Shown: piece by piece, positions 34,324-42,816 of the stretch
Position numbering within the stretch: position 1 is the stretch's first letter
How the letters are laid out: the number at the start of each line of letters is the position of its first letter
Origin: Bacteroidetes oral taxon 274 str. F0058
GTDB lineage: Bacteria > Bacteroidota > Bacteroidia > Bacteroidales > Paludibacteraceae
Reading direction: 5' to 3'
DNA: 64,000 bases
NCBI GenBank assembly: GCA_000163695.1
Contig: GG774889.1
Span: 812,515 to 876,514 of the forward strand
Notes under the pieces: generated by a model
What the model was told of the DNA's origin: nothing
The model's input: the letters and a program-made list of their open reading frames with translations, nothing else
The model's database searches: none
Made by a program: the position numbers and the translations under genes

Positions 34324-35343
34324 TTAGCTGACTCTTATTCGTTTCAGTATCACCCATATCACAAACGGTGCTCCGATGAGCGACGTAATGGCATTGATGG
34401 GTAAAATATGCCCTTCGGCAGGTATTTGAGTCGTTGCCAGATCGCATATTATGAGAGTCAGAGCTCCGCACAGCATCGAGGCAGGTGCTATAATCTTATG
34501 CGACGATGAGGCAAAAATACCTCGTGCCAAATGCGGCATAGCAAATCCTATGAATGCTATCGGTCCTGTGAAAGCCGTTGTAGCTCCTGCCAATAGAGCT
34601 ACTGCTATTATTATCAGTATCCTCGTGCGTGTTACTGATATTCCGAGACCTTTTGCGTAGTGCTCGCCAAGGAGCAATCCGTCGAGTTGTTTCTGTATTG
34701 ATAAAACTATCAAAATCCCTATCGCTATCATAGGCAACATCACCTTCATATAATTCCAGGTTACTGCCTGCAAGCTGCCGAATGTCCAAGTAATAAACAG
34801 TTTGAGAGAGTCGGGATTGCTGTAGTTTTGCAAAATGGTTACCATACTGCCGGCTATTTGCCCGAACATAATACCTATTATCAGTAGCGACACCACTTGC
34901 CTTATTTTGAACGATATACCCAATACCAACATCAATACCACGCTGCCACCCAAGATAGCTGCTATCACTATACTCCAGCCACTCGATACGAAGGCTGTCG
35001 GTAACAAACCACTGCCGAGCACAACGATAGCCACTCCCAGCGATGCTCCCGAGCTGATACCGAGTATATATGGGTCTGCAAGCGGATTTTTGAACATTGT
35101 CTGCATCACCAGACCTGCCACAGAGAGGGCGGCTCCCGTCGCCAATGCCGTTATAGCCTTCGGTAGACGAAAATTTACAACTATCTCTCGATAGACAGTA
35201 TCCCCCGAGAAAATATCGCTCATAGACAGATTGACACTGCCCAATGCTATATCGAGTAGAAACAAGAAACCACACAGTATCACCAATACTATGAATTTCA
35301 ATGTGTTTTTCGTGTTTATAGACAAGCCTTCTTTCACCGTCAA
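34324..35343 (-). CDS. FecCD-type ABC transporter permease (iron-siderophore or cobalamin)
   Basis: The 339-residue protein has about ten hydrophobic segments and FecCD motifs. Examples are RLPKAITALATGAALSVAG, FKNPLADPYILGISSGASLG and GEHYAKGLGISVTRTR, with a C-terminal GPIAFIGFAMPHLARG. Such permeases work with a periplasmic binding protein and an ATPase to import iron-siderophores, heme or vitamin B12. None of these partners is in the window. A B12 role would fit the nearby class II reductase but is only a guess. A TACCTTTG box lies at 35360-35367 upstream. Confidence 0.88.
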   Translation of the reverse strand: MTVKEGLSINTKNTLKFIVLVILCGFLFLLDIALGSVNLSMSDIFSGDTVYREIVVNFRLPKAITALATGAALSVAGLVMQTMFKNPLADPYILGISSGASLGVAIVVLGSGLLPTAFVSSGWSIVIAAILGGSVVLMLVLGISFKIRQVVSLLIIGIMFGQIAGSMVTILQNYSNPDSLKLFITWTFGSLQAVTWNYMKVMLPMIAIGILIVLSIQKQLDGLLLGEHYAKGLGISVTRTRILIIIAVALLAGATTAFTGPIAFIGFAMPHLARGIFASSSHKIIAPASMLCGALTLIICDLATTQIPAEGHILPINAITSLIGAPFVIWVILKRIRVS

Positions 35344-35359
35344 TCTTATTTCTGTGTGG

Positions 35360-35367
35360 CAAAGGTA
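35360..35367 (-). promoter_or_regulatory. -7 box of the FecCD permease gene
   Basis: On the minus strand this is TACCTTTG followed by CC, a good TAnnTTTG match, 17 bases ahead of the start codon. Confidence 0.5.
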
Positions 35368-35489
35368 GTGATTTTTTGCTTAATGGCTATTAATAAATAA
35401 TATCCGAGATATGCGATGATTATATGTTTGATATAAAGAGTTTTATGCGTTTGTGTAACTTTTTGTGTTTTTTGTGTCAAATAATTACG

Positions 35490-35497
35490 TATCTTTG
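35490..35497 (+). promoter_or_regulatory. -7 box of fmt
   Basis: TATCTTTG followed by CA fits TAnnTTTG. It lies 59 bases before the chosen fmt start, inside a longer upstream frame, and so supports the start at 35556. Confidence 0.5.
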
Positions 35498-35555
35498 CAT
35501 ATCTGAAAATAATATTAGTAATAGTAATAGTTCGAGCTATAAGCCATACCATATT

Positions 35556-36464
35556 ATGAAAATAATTTATATGGGAACTCCTGAGTTTGCCGTATATCCG
35601 CTAAAAGCACTTTTAGACAGCGGCAAGCAGATAGTAGCGGTGGTAACCGTCCCCGATAAACCTGTCGGACGAGGGCAGAAAGTACGATTCTCTCCCGTTA
35701 AGGAGTTCGCTTTGGAAAACAAATTGCCGCTATTGCAGCCGACCAACCTCAAAGACGATGCCTTCATCGAGACGCTGAGAGCTTTCGGAGCAGATTTGCA
35801 GATTGTTGTGGCTTTCCGTATGTTGCCCGAAGCTGTGTGGAATATGCCCAGGTTGGGTACGGTCAATCTGCACGCCTCGCTGCTACCGCAATATAGAGGA
35901 GCCGCTCCAATAAATCGAGCGATTATCGACGGTGAGACCCGGACGGGAGTTACCACATTTCGACTTAAACACGAGATAGATACAGGCGATATACTTTTGC
36001 AGCAGAGTGTGGATATACTTCCTACCGATAATGCAGGGTCTTTACACGACAAATTGGCGGCGATAGGCTCCAAGCTTGTGGTAGAGACAGTGGAGGCTAT
36101 CGAAAACAATTCGGTACAGCCTGTTGTACAGCCTACAGACTGTATGCTGAAATCTGCCCCAAAGATTTTTAAAGACGACTGCCGCCTCGACTTCTCTAAA
36201 ACATGCCTGCAACTGCACAATACCGTGCGTGGTTTGGCACCGTATCCGACAGCTTGGTTTGAATACAATGGGTTGCTTATCAAGGTGTTCGAGACAGATT
36301 ATGAGCAGACCGACCATAGCTTTGAGTTTGGTCGGATTGTCTCCGACAACAAAACCTATGCGAAAGTGGCGGTAGCCGATGGTTTTCTGTATCTGAAAAA
36401 TCTGCAACTCGCAGGTAAGAGGCGGATGAATATCGGAGATTTGTTGCTCGGACACAAATTTTAA
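35556..36464 (+). CDS. fmt: methionyl-tRNA formyltransferase
   Basis: From ATG 35556 the protein has 302 residues, the normal Fmt length, and begins MKIIYMGTPEFAVYPLKALL. The catalytic site is visible as NLHASLLPQYRGAAPINRAII (Asn/His), followed by GVTTFRLKHEIDTGDILLQ with the catalytic Asp. It formylates initiator Met-tRNA, the start of bacterial translation. An in-frame upstream ATG at 35424 would add 44 residues, but these cover the promoter box and are not Fmt-like. The next gene lies 373 bases away. Confidence 0.95.
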   Translation: MKIIYMGTPEFAVYPLKALLDSGKQIVAVVTVPDKPVGRGQKVRFSPVKEFALENKLPLLQPTNLKDDAFIETLRAFGADLQIVVAFRMLPEAVWNMPRLGTVNLHASLLPQYRGAAPINRAIIDGETRTGVTTFRLKHEIDTGDILLQQSVDILPTDNAGSLHDKLAAIGSKLVVETVEAIENNSVQPVVQPTDCMLKSAPKIFKDDCRLDFSKTCLQLHNTVRGLAPYPTAWFEYNGLLIKVFETDYEQTDHSFEFGRIVSDNKTYAKVAVADGFLYLKNLQLAGKRRMNIGDLLLGHKF

Positions 36465-36837
36465 ATGGATTTTTTTGACCTACGGCTGACATTTTTTATG
36501 AAGATTATATAGTTTTATGGTACAAAATATGATATAAATACCGATTTTTTTCGGTAAAAAATAAAATTTATTTTTTTGTTTTTTGTCATAGTGATAAATT
36601 GAAATGTTAAGTAAATAATTATCTTGTAGTTAGTGTGTTATGTGTTAGATTTTAACGTTTTGTTTCGAGAAATTACATCATATTTGCACTGTTTATGATA
36701 CGATTTTTTACTTTAAAACATAGTTATGAGAAAAAATATTAAAAAAATGTTTGTAGTTTTAACTTTTTTTGTTAATTTTGCACCCTGAAATAAATAAATA
36801 AAATAGATTAGAATATTTATATAAATCAATAATTATT
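36465..36837. other. 373-base AT-rich intergenic region
   Basis: No gene is supported here. The region contains a small inverted repeat (TACCGA/TCGGTA around TTTTTT near 36538-36555, followed by A/T-rich sequence) that may be a weak terminator after fmt. It ends with the promoter of the secreted repeat protein at 36750-36780. Confidence 0.5.
36750..36780 (+). promoter_or_regulatory. strong promoter of the secreted repeat protein gene
   Basis: TTTG (36750-36753) and TAATTTTG (36773-36780) are separated by 19 bases, a full match to the Bacteroidota promoter. The start codon is 57 bases downstream. Confidence 0.7.
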
Positions 36838-37527
36838 ATGAATAAAAATTTATTAGTGATTTTAGCGTGTTTGTTCCTGACTAGCAGTTTGTTTGCCCAG
36901 AACCCTCCTGCTCAGAATCCACAGAGTGGTGCGGTTCAGAGACCGCCAAGAGCCTATGCTAATACTGGTGGAGGTGTTCTTATTGCTCCTATTCCAGACC
37001 AGGTTTATATGGGTGCTCCATATATGCCCGAGCCGGTTATCAGAGACGGTAATAAGACGTTGATTAAAAACAAGGATTACACCGTTAGTTATACCAATAA
37101 TGTGAATGTTGGTGTGGCTATTGTAACTATTTCCGGTAGAGGTAACTATCGCGATAGTAAAGATATCCGCTTCAATATTATCCCTAAGTCGGTTGGTTTG
37201 GTAACAGTCAATCCCGTTAATGATCAGACTTTTAGAAACACCCAAATTACGCCCGATTTGCAGTTGGTAGACAATGGCAGACCTTTGGTTAAGGGTATCG
37301 ACTATACTTTGTCGTACAGCAACAACCTCAATGTCGGTATTGCAAGTGTAACTATCACAGGTAAAGGAAATTATAGAGATACAAGAACTCTGAATTTCAA
37401 GATAGTTGCTAAGAGTATCAGCTTCAGTACTGCTACTACGGCTCCTGCTCCGACCAATAATTCGGATAATAAGAATAAACCTAATCAGCAGCAGAGACCT
37501 AGGAGAACGAATAAACCTAAGAAATAA
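36838..37527 (+). CDS. small secreted protein with two Ig-like (MBG-type) repeats
   Basis: The 229-residue protein has a signal peptide (LLVILACLFLTSSLFAQ) and a short Pro/Gln/Asn-rich segment. Two tandem repeats of about 70 residues follow (about 49-119 and 120-190). Each ends in a strand pattern such as DYTVSYTNNVNVGVAIVTI, then GRGNYRD or GKGNYRD, then F(N/K)I. The C-terminus is basic and low-complexity (KNKPNQQQRPRRTNKPKK). The repeats resemble the bacterial Ig-like units of surface adhesins, especially in Firmicutes. No type IX sorting domain is seen. The function is unknown. Confidence 0.75.
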   Translation: MNKNLLVILACLFLTSSLFAQNPPAQNPQSGAVQRPPRAYANTGGGVLIAPIPDQVYMGAPYMPEPVIRDGNKTLIKNKDYTVSYTNNVNVGVAIVTISGRGNYRDSKDIRFNIIPKSVGLVTVNPVNDQTFRNTQITPDLQLVDNGRPLVKGIDYTLSYSNNLNVGIASVTITGKGNYRDTRTLNFKIVAKSISFSTATTAPAPTNNSDNKNKPNQQQRPRRTNKPKK

Positions 37528-37723
37528 TGAAGGTATATTTGTGTCGGTATCGCCTCTACTGAATTTTCTAAGAGGATGATTTTCCCAAAATATAATTAAA
37601 TAGTGAGGGAATAGTTCTTTGTTACCACTAAAATATTTGTTAGTTATAGTATTAACTTTATAAAAAACGAGACGCCTATTGATATATTTATACTTTGAAA
37701 AAAATATGTAAAATTCAAAGTAG

Positions 37724-38314
37724 ATGAGTATTCTATCTAAGCAAGCTGACAATAAACTTATAGAGTTGTATGTGTCGGGCAATAATGCTGCTTTCAAGGA
37801 GTTACTTTACAGACACAAAGATGTCTTGTATCGTTATATTCTGTACTTAGTTAAAGATAGTAACTTAGCCGAAGATTTTTTTCAGGATACCTTTATACGA
37901 GCCATAGTGCTCATAAAAGAGGGCGAATACTCGGAACAAGGTTATTTCCGCACCTGGCTGTGCAGGATAGCCCATAATATGATTATTGATTATTTCAGGA
38001 AAAACAAGCAAAATCAACTTATTGCAGCATCGTCATACGCGGGTATTCCGTTCGAATTGTTGCAAAACAACATTAGCGAAGACAATATACAAAATAGCAT
38101 AATAGAGCAAGACCAGATGCGTGAGCTAAAATATCTGCTTACTCTATTGCCTGCCGAGCAGCGAGAGGTGGTATTTCTGAGATATTACAACGATATGTCG
38201 TTCAAGGAGATAGCCGAGCATCTCGGGATAAGCATCAATACTGCATTGGGTAGAATGCGTTATGCTATACTGAATATTCGTAAAATGGCACATCAGAAAT
38301 CGATTCTTTTCTGA
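37724..38314 (+). CDS. ECF-type RNA polymerase sigma factor
   Basis: The 196-residue protein has sigma70 region 2 (about residues 22-85, with LAEDFFQDTFIRAI and YFRTWLCRIAHNMIIDYFRK) and region 4 (about 135-185, LPAEQREVVFLRYYNDMSFKEIAEHLGISINTALGRMRYA). No anti-sigma gene is adjacent, so its control is not visible. In Porphyromonas gingivalis an ECF sigma (SigP) controls type IX secretion genes. A similar link is possible here since the por genes are in the same window, but the sequence does not show it. A terminator follows. Confidence 0.9.
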   Translation: MSILSKQADNKLIELYVSGNNAAFKELLYRHKDVLYRYILYLVKDSNLAEDFFQDTFIRAIVLIKEGEYSEQGYFRTWLCRIAHNMIIDYFRKNKQNQLIAASSYAGIPFELLQNNISEDNIQNSIIEQDQMRELKYLLTLLPAEQREVVFLRYYNDMSFKEIAEHLGISINTALGRMRYAILNIRKMAHQKSILF

Positions 38315-38343
38315 GACTTTCTCTGATAATATCCTTTTCATTA

Positions 38344-38376
38344 CCCGTATCCTCTCAGAATACGGGCTATTTTTTG
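38344..38376 (+). terminator. terminator after the ECF sigma gene
   Basis: CCCGTAT (38344-38350) and ATACGGG (38360-38366) form a 7-bp stem with a 9-base loop, followed by CTATTTTTTG. It starts 30 bases after the stop codon. Confidence 0.7.
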
Positions 38377-38670
38377 TATAGCAAACATTTAGAAGCGATA
38401 TTTTTCTAATTATATTTTTTGTGTTTGTAGGAGAGTAGCCTTGAGCCGTTTTTTTATTTTTCCCCAAAATAGTTATAAACTTTGGCTGCTCGTATGAGTG
38501 TAAAAGAAAAACACTTATAGTATTATTGTATGTTTTAGTATTGCCCCAAAAGTGAATTTGCTTTGTAGCTTAATTTACTATTTTGGAAAATTTATCAGAA
38601 TACTCGGACTGAATGATTATTGATATATAATCAATTAATTTTTTATTAAGATAATTTAACGCTTGTTTCT

Positions 38671-38702
38671 ATTGTCTGTCTTTGCAAAAAGGTATAACTT
38701 TG
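38671..38702 (+). promoter_or_regulatory. promoter of the class II ribonucleotide reductase gene
   Basis: ATTG (38671-38674) is followed after 20 bases by TAACTTTG (38695-38702) and then CGG. One base differs from the -33 consensus. It lies 51 bases upstream of the ATG at 38753. Confidence 0.6.
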
Positions 38703-38752
38703 CGGCTTTAAAGAACCAAAAAAGTAATACTGTAAAAATTATTTGCTCAGAT

Positions 38753-41317
38753 ATGGATTTAAAGACATTCTCCGAGCAGGAGGCAAAGAAAGTTACCTTA
38801 GATTATTTTAGTGGCGACGAACTTGCTACACAAGTGTGGATAAATAAATATGCCCTCAAAGACTCGGCAGGCAATCTGTACGAGAAGTCGCCCGAAGATA
38901 TGCATCGACGTATGGCACGGGAAATAGCCCGCATCGAGGCTAAGTATCCGAATCCTATGTCGGAGGACGAGCTGTTCGAACTTTTCGACAAATTCAAATA
39001 CATTGTACCGCAGGGAGGACCGATGACGGGCATCGGCAATAGTTTTCAGGTTTCGTCGTTGTCCAACTGTTTTGTGGTCGGTGTAGACGGCTCTTCGGAC
39101 TCTTACGGAGCTATCATAAAGATAGACGAAGAGCAGGTGCAGCTTATGAAACGTCGCGGCGGGGTAGGGCACGACTTGTCGGCGATACGCCCCGAAGGCT
39201 CGCCCGTAAACAATTCGGCTCTTACCTCCACAGGTATCGTGCCGTTTATGGAGCGTTATTCGAACTCCACGCGCGAGGTGGCACAGGGAGGTCGTCGCGG
39301 TGCTCTGATGTTGTCTATATCTATCAAACATCCCGATTCGGAGAAGTTTATAGACGCAAAACTCGAACAAAACAAAATCACCGCAGCCAATATATCCGTC
39401 AAAATCGACGACGAATTTATGCGTTGTGTCGAAAGCGGTAAGCAATACACGCAGCAATATCCGATAGACTCGCCCAACCCCACGTTTTCGGTAAAGATAG
39501 ATGCCAAAAAGTTGTGGAATAAAATCATTCACAATGCTTGGGCATCGGCAGAACCGGGCGTGTTGTTTTGGGATACTATCATACGTGAGTCTGTCCCCGA
39601 CTGCTATGCCGACTTGGGATACAAGACCGTATCTACCAACCCTTGCGGAGAGATACCGCTCTGTCCGTACGATAGCTGTCGATTGCTGGCAGTGAACCTA
39701 TATTCGTATGTAGAGAATCCTTTCACGGCGATGGCTAACTTCAATTTCGAACTTTTCCGCAAGCACGTACGCTACGCTCAGCGTATTATGGACGATATTA
39801 TCGACTTGGAAATAGAAAAAATAGACCGTATACTCGAAAAAATATCATCAGATCCCGAGAGCGAGGTGGTGAAGCGTACCGAGTACGAGCTTTGGCAGAA
39901 GATAAAAGACAAGTGTATCAACGGACGTCGGACAGGCGTCGGTATCACTGCCGAAGGCGATATGGTGGCTGCTATGGGTTTGCGTTATGCTTCGGACGAA
40001 GCCATCGATTTTGCAGAAAACGTACAGAAAGTGCTCGCAGTAGAAGCTTATCGTTCGTCGGTGATAATGGCAAAAGAGCGTGGAGCGTTTGCCGTATTCG
40101 ATGCCAAACGTGAGGAGAAAAATCCTTTCGTAATGAGGCTCAGAGAGGCAGACCCGCAGATGTACGAAGATATGAAGAAATACGGTCGACGCAATATAGC
40201 ATGCCTCACGGTAGCTCCTACAGGCACGACAAGTATTATGACACAGACAACGTCGGGCATAGAGCCCGTTTTCCTGTGCGTATATACACGCAAACGCAAA
40301 GTAAACCCCAACGACAAAAATGTAACTATCGACGAAGTCGACGCTCAGGGCGATAGCTGGGAAAAATTTACCGTATTCCATCATAAGTTCGTGGACTGGA
40401 TGGTAGTGAACGGCTATGACGTAACAAAACGATATAACGAAAAAGAACTCGCCGAATTGATAAAGAAATCGCCCTATTACGGAGCTACCTCCAACGATGT
40501 GGATTGGCTCAATAAGGTGCGTTTGCAGGGACGGATACAGAAGTGGGTAGACCATTCCATTTCGGTAACAGTGAACCTTCCCGAGACGGCAACGGAAGAG
40601 CTGGTCGACCGTCTCTATCGCGAAGCGTGGAAAGTAGGTTGTAAAGGGGTAACGATATATCGTGCGGGTTCGAGAGGCAATGTGCTCGAGGACGTTTCTA
40701 AAAGCAAGAAGAGCGAAAAAGAGTCGGCACAAACGCCACACACCGCCAAAGAACAGATATGTTTCCCCGTTACCGATATGCTAAAACGCCCCAAAGTACT
40801 CGACTGCGAGATATTGCGTTTCCAAAACCAAAAAGAGAAGTGGATAGCATTTGTAGGACTTAAAGACAATAAACCATACGAAATATTCACGGGGCTTGCC
40901 GACGACGAAGATGGAATATTGCTGCCCAAATGGCTCGAAAAGGGCAAGATTATTAAGGAAGTATTCGAGGACGGTAGCAAACGCTACGACTTCCAATTTA
41001 TAAACCGGCACGGCTACAAGACTACTATCGAGGGACTTTCGTACAAATTCAACAAAGAGTTTTGGAACTATGCCAAACTTCTCTCCGGCGTGCTTCGCTA
41101 CGGAATGCCCATCGACCAGGTGATAAAGCTGGTAAACGGCTTGCAGTTCGACAGCGACACCATCAATACTTGGAAGGCGGGTGTAGAGCGTGCTTTGCGG
41201 AAATATCTCGAAGGAGTGGTAGAAGGAATGAAGTGTCCGAACTGCGGCGAAAGCTCCGTAGAGGCTTCCGACGGCTGCTACAAATGCACCTCATGCGGTT
41301 ACAGCAAGTGCGGTTGA
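38753..41317 (+). CDS. nrdJ: adenosylcobalamin-dependent (class II) ribonucleotide reductase
   Basis: From ATG 38753 the protein has 854 residues. It shows the class II core: SLSNCFVVGVDGSSDS (reducible Cys), MKRRGGVGHDLSAIRPEGSPV, NPCGEIPLCPYDSCRLL (radical-site Cys) and CLTVAPTGTTSIMTQTTSGIEP. A C-terminal extension ends with a zinc-ribbon CPNCGESS...CYKCTSCGYSKCG. It reduces ribonucleotides to deoxyribonucleotides using adenosylcobalamin and works with or without oxygen. The frame is open to 38663, but ATG 38753 follows the promoter and begins MDLKTFSEQEAKK, as expected. The adenosyltransferase gene at 48057 could supply its cofactor. Confidence 0.95.
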   Translation: MDLKTFSEQEAKKVTLDYFSGDELATQVWINKYALKDSAGNLYEKSPEDMHRRMAREIARIEAKYPNPMSEDELFELFDKFKYIVPQGGPMTGIGNSFQVSSLSNCFVVGVDGSSDSYGAIIKIDEEQVQLMKRRGGVGHDLSAIRPEGSPVNNSALTSTGIVPFMERYSNSTREVAQGGRRGALMLSISIKHPDSEKFIDAKLEQNKITAANISVKIDDEFMRCVESGKQYTQQYPIDSPNPTFSVKIDAKKLWNKIIHNAWASAEPGVLFWDTIIRESVPDCYADLGYKTVSTNPCGEIPLCPYDSCRLLAVNLYSYVENPFTAMANFNFELFRKHVRYAQRIMDDIIDLEIEKIDRILEKISSDPESEVVKRTEYELWQKIKDKCINGRRTGVGITAEGDMVAAMGLRYASDEAIDFAENVQKVLAVEAYRSSVIMAKERGAFAVFDAKREEKNPFVMRLREADPQMYEDMKKYGRRNIACLTVAPTGTTSIMTQTTSGIEPVFLCVYTRKRKVNPNDKNVTIDEVDAQGDSWEKFTVFHHKFVDWMVVNGYDVTKRYNEKELAELIKKSPYYGATSNDVDWLNKVRLQGRIQKWVDHSISVTVNLPETATEELVDRLYREAWKVGCKGVTIYRAGSRGNVLEDVSKSKKSEKESAQTPHTAKEQICFPVTDMLKRPKVLDCEILRFQNQKEKWIAFVGLKDNKPYEIFTGLADDEDGILLPKWLEKGKIIKEVFEDGSKRYDFQFINRHGYKTTIEGLSYKFNKEFWNYAKLLSGVLRYGMPIDQVIKLVNGLQFDSDTINTWKAGVERALRKYLEGVVEGMKCPNCGESSVEASDGCYKCTSCGYSKCG

Positions 41318-41385
41318 GACGAAGCGGTATTACTACTATTATTTATTTTATGAATTAGGAAAAAATACTATTGTTTTAAATGGCA

Positions 41386-41425
41386 ATACCTCCGATGGTT
41401 TAGATTGTCGGAGGTATGTTTTTTT
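41386..41425 (+). terminator. terminator after nrdJ
   Basis: ATACCTCCGA (41386-41395) and TCGGAGGTAT (41408-41417) form a perfect 10-bp stem with a 12-base loop, followed by GTTTTTTTAT. It closes the nrdJ transcript. Confidence 0.85.
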
Positions 41426-41463
41426 ATCGACAATTTATATTAGATTATCACACTGTTATTTTA

Positions 41464-41495
41464 TTTGGCTGATACAAAAAAAAGTATTACCTTTG
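41464..41495 (+). promoter_or_regulatory. promoter of the rpsF-rpsR-rplI operon
   Basis: TTTG (41464-41467) and TACCTTTG (41488-41495) are separated by 20 bases, followed by CGG. This is a full match to the Bacteroidota promoter. The rpsF ATG lies 49 bases downstream. Confidence 0.8.
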
Positions 41496-41543
41496 CGGTC
41501 TTAAATTTTTTAATTATCAAATAAAACAGTTTTAATAGAATTT

Positions 41544-41951
41544 ATGGCAAATCATTACGAAGCTGCTTTCATTTTAACTCCCGTTTTGTCTGACGTACAG
41601 ATGAAGGAAGCAGTAGAGAAATTCAAAGTAGTGCTCACGGATGCGGGAGCTACTATCGAAAATGAGGAGTTGTGGGGGCTGAGGAAATTAGCCTATACTA
41701 TCGACAAAAAATCTACAGGTTTTTATGTTATCTTGCAGTTTAGCGGCGAGCCTACATTGGTAGAGACGCTCGAAACACAATTCCGCAGAGATGAGCGGGT
41801 TATTCGTTTCCTTGTATTCCGTTTGGATAAATACGCTTATGAATATGCCTCTAAGCGAATTAAGAAAAATGCCGAACAGGCAGATATTAAAGCAAAAGCA
41901 AATAAAGAGGCTTTTGTAGATGTTGAAACAGAAAATTTAGAGGAGGAATAA
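41544..41951 (+). CDS. rpsF: 30S ribosomal protein S6
   Basis: The 135-residue protein has the S6 fold signature NHYEAAFILTPVLSDVQMKEAVEKF, with ELWGLRKLAYTIDKKSTGFYVILQF and RVIRFLVFRLDKYA. It binds rRNA together with S18 in the 30S platform. The C-terminal 35 residues are charged and longer than in E. coli, which is common in Bacteroidota. It heads the operon rpsF-rpsR-rplI, and rpsR begins 4 bases after its stop. Confidence 0.96.
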   Translation: MANHYEAAFILTPVLSDVQMKEAVEKFKVVLTDAGATIENEELWGLRKLAYTIDKKSTGFYVILQFSGEPTLVETLETQFRRDERVIRFLVFRLDKYAYEYASKRIKKNAEQADIKAKANKEAFVDVETENLEEE

Positions 41952-41955
41952 GATT

Positions 41956-42237
41956 ATGGTAACAAACACATCGTCGAGCAATAGCGAAATACGTTATTTA
42001 CAGCCTGTTACTGTGGATAAAAACAGAAAGAAATATTGTCGCTTCAAAAAGAGCGGTATCAAGTATATCGACTACAAAGACCCCGAGTTTTTGAAAAAAT
42101 TTCTCAACGAACAGGGCAAAATACTTCCCCGTAGAATTACGGGTACTTCGTTGAAATATCAACGTAAAGTGGCTCAGGCAGTTAAAAGAGCACGTCATTT
42201 GGCATTGCTCCCATACGTAACCGATATGTTGAAATAA
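41956..42237 (+). CDS. rpsR: 30S ribosomal protein S18
   Basis: The 93-residue protein contains KKYCRFKKSGIKYIDYKDPEFLKKFLNEQGKILPRRITGTSLKYQRKVAQAVKRARHLALLPY, the S18 core. It pairs with S6 in the 30S subunit. A short Ser-rich N-terminal extension precedes the core. It lies between rpsF (4-base gap) and rplI (19-base gap), and the three are surely co-transcribed from the promoter at 41464-41495. Confidence 0.96.
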   Translation: MVTNTSSSNSEIRYLQPVTVDKNRKKYCRFKKSGIKYIDYKDPEFLKKFLNEQGKILPRRITGTSLKYQRKVAQAVKRARHLALLPYVTDMLK

Positions 42238-42256
42238 TAAAAGAGGAGGAAATTTT

Positions 42257-42700
42257 ATGGAAATCATACTAAAAGAAGATATCCAAAATCTTGGATACAA
42301 GGACGATATAGTAAAAGTAAAAGACGGTTATGGTCGCAATTTCCTTATCCCGACAGGTAAGGCTGTGATAGCCAGCGAGTCGGCAAAGAAAGTTTTGGCA
42401 GAGAATCTGAAACAGCGTGCTCATAAATTGGCAAAAATCAAAGCCGATGCCGAACAATTGGCTGAGAAAATAAGCGGACTTACTATTACGATTGGAGCTA
42501 AGACAAGTACTACCGGTACAATATTCGGCTCGGTAAACAATATTCAGGTTGCCGAAGCGTTAGAAAAGCAGGGTTTCAATATCGACAGAAAAATTATCTC
42601 TATCAAAGATACTATCAAAGAGGTAGGTCAATACACTGCTACTGTCAAATTACACAAGGAAGTTGCTCCGGTTATCAATATCGTGGTAGTTTCGGAATAA
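42257..42700 (+). CDS. rplI: 50S ribosomal protein L9
   Basis: The 147-residue protein begins MEIILKEDIQNLGYKDDIVKVKDGYGRNFLIPTGKAVIAS, the L9 N-terminal rRNA-binding domain. A long helix (about 45-75) and a C-terminal domain with GTIFGSVNNIQVAEAL follow. It binds 23S rRNA at the L1 stalk base and helps maintain reading frame. It is the last gene of the operon and is followed by a hairpin terminator. Confidence 0.96.
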   Translation: MEIILKEDIQNLGYKDDIVKVKDGYGRNFLIPTGKAVIASESAKKVLAENLKQRAHKLAKIKADAEQLAEKISGLTITIGAKTSTTGTIFGSVNNIQVAEALEKQGFNIDRKIISIKDTIKEVGQYTATVKLHKEVAPVINIVVVSE

Positions 42701-42751
42701 CCTATTGCTCGAAGGCTTGCTTTTGTTAGCTTGTTGAGTTAAAAAGACTGA

Positions 42752-42788
42752 AAAAAATAGCTGTTACAAAGAACAGCTAATTTTTTTG
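42752..42788 (+). terminator. terminator of the rpsF-rpsR-rplI operon
   Basis: TAGCTGTT (42758-42765) and AACAGCTA (42772-42779) form a perfect 8-bp stem, flanked by A-rich sequence upstream and a T-run downstream. It is near-symmetric and could also end the convergent clpC transcript. Confidence 0.8.
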
Positions 42789-42816
42789 TGGTTAATTTGT
42801 CATTTTTTATGCCTTA

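Larger units (their letters stand above)
38315..38752. other. 438-base intergenic region: terminator and nrdJ promoter
   Basis: A hairpin (38344-38366) follows the sigma-factor gene and a promoter lies at 38671-38702. Between them is AT-rich sequence with no supported gene. I looked for a cobalamin-riboswitch B12 box (GCCACTG-like) ahead of the B12-dependent reductase and found none. Confidence 0.5.

Noticed and set aside
38315..38752. Cobalamin riboswitch before nrdJ
   Set aside because: I did not find a B12-box-like sequence or a suitable fold by eye. Only a terminator and a promoter are visible.
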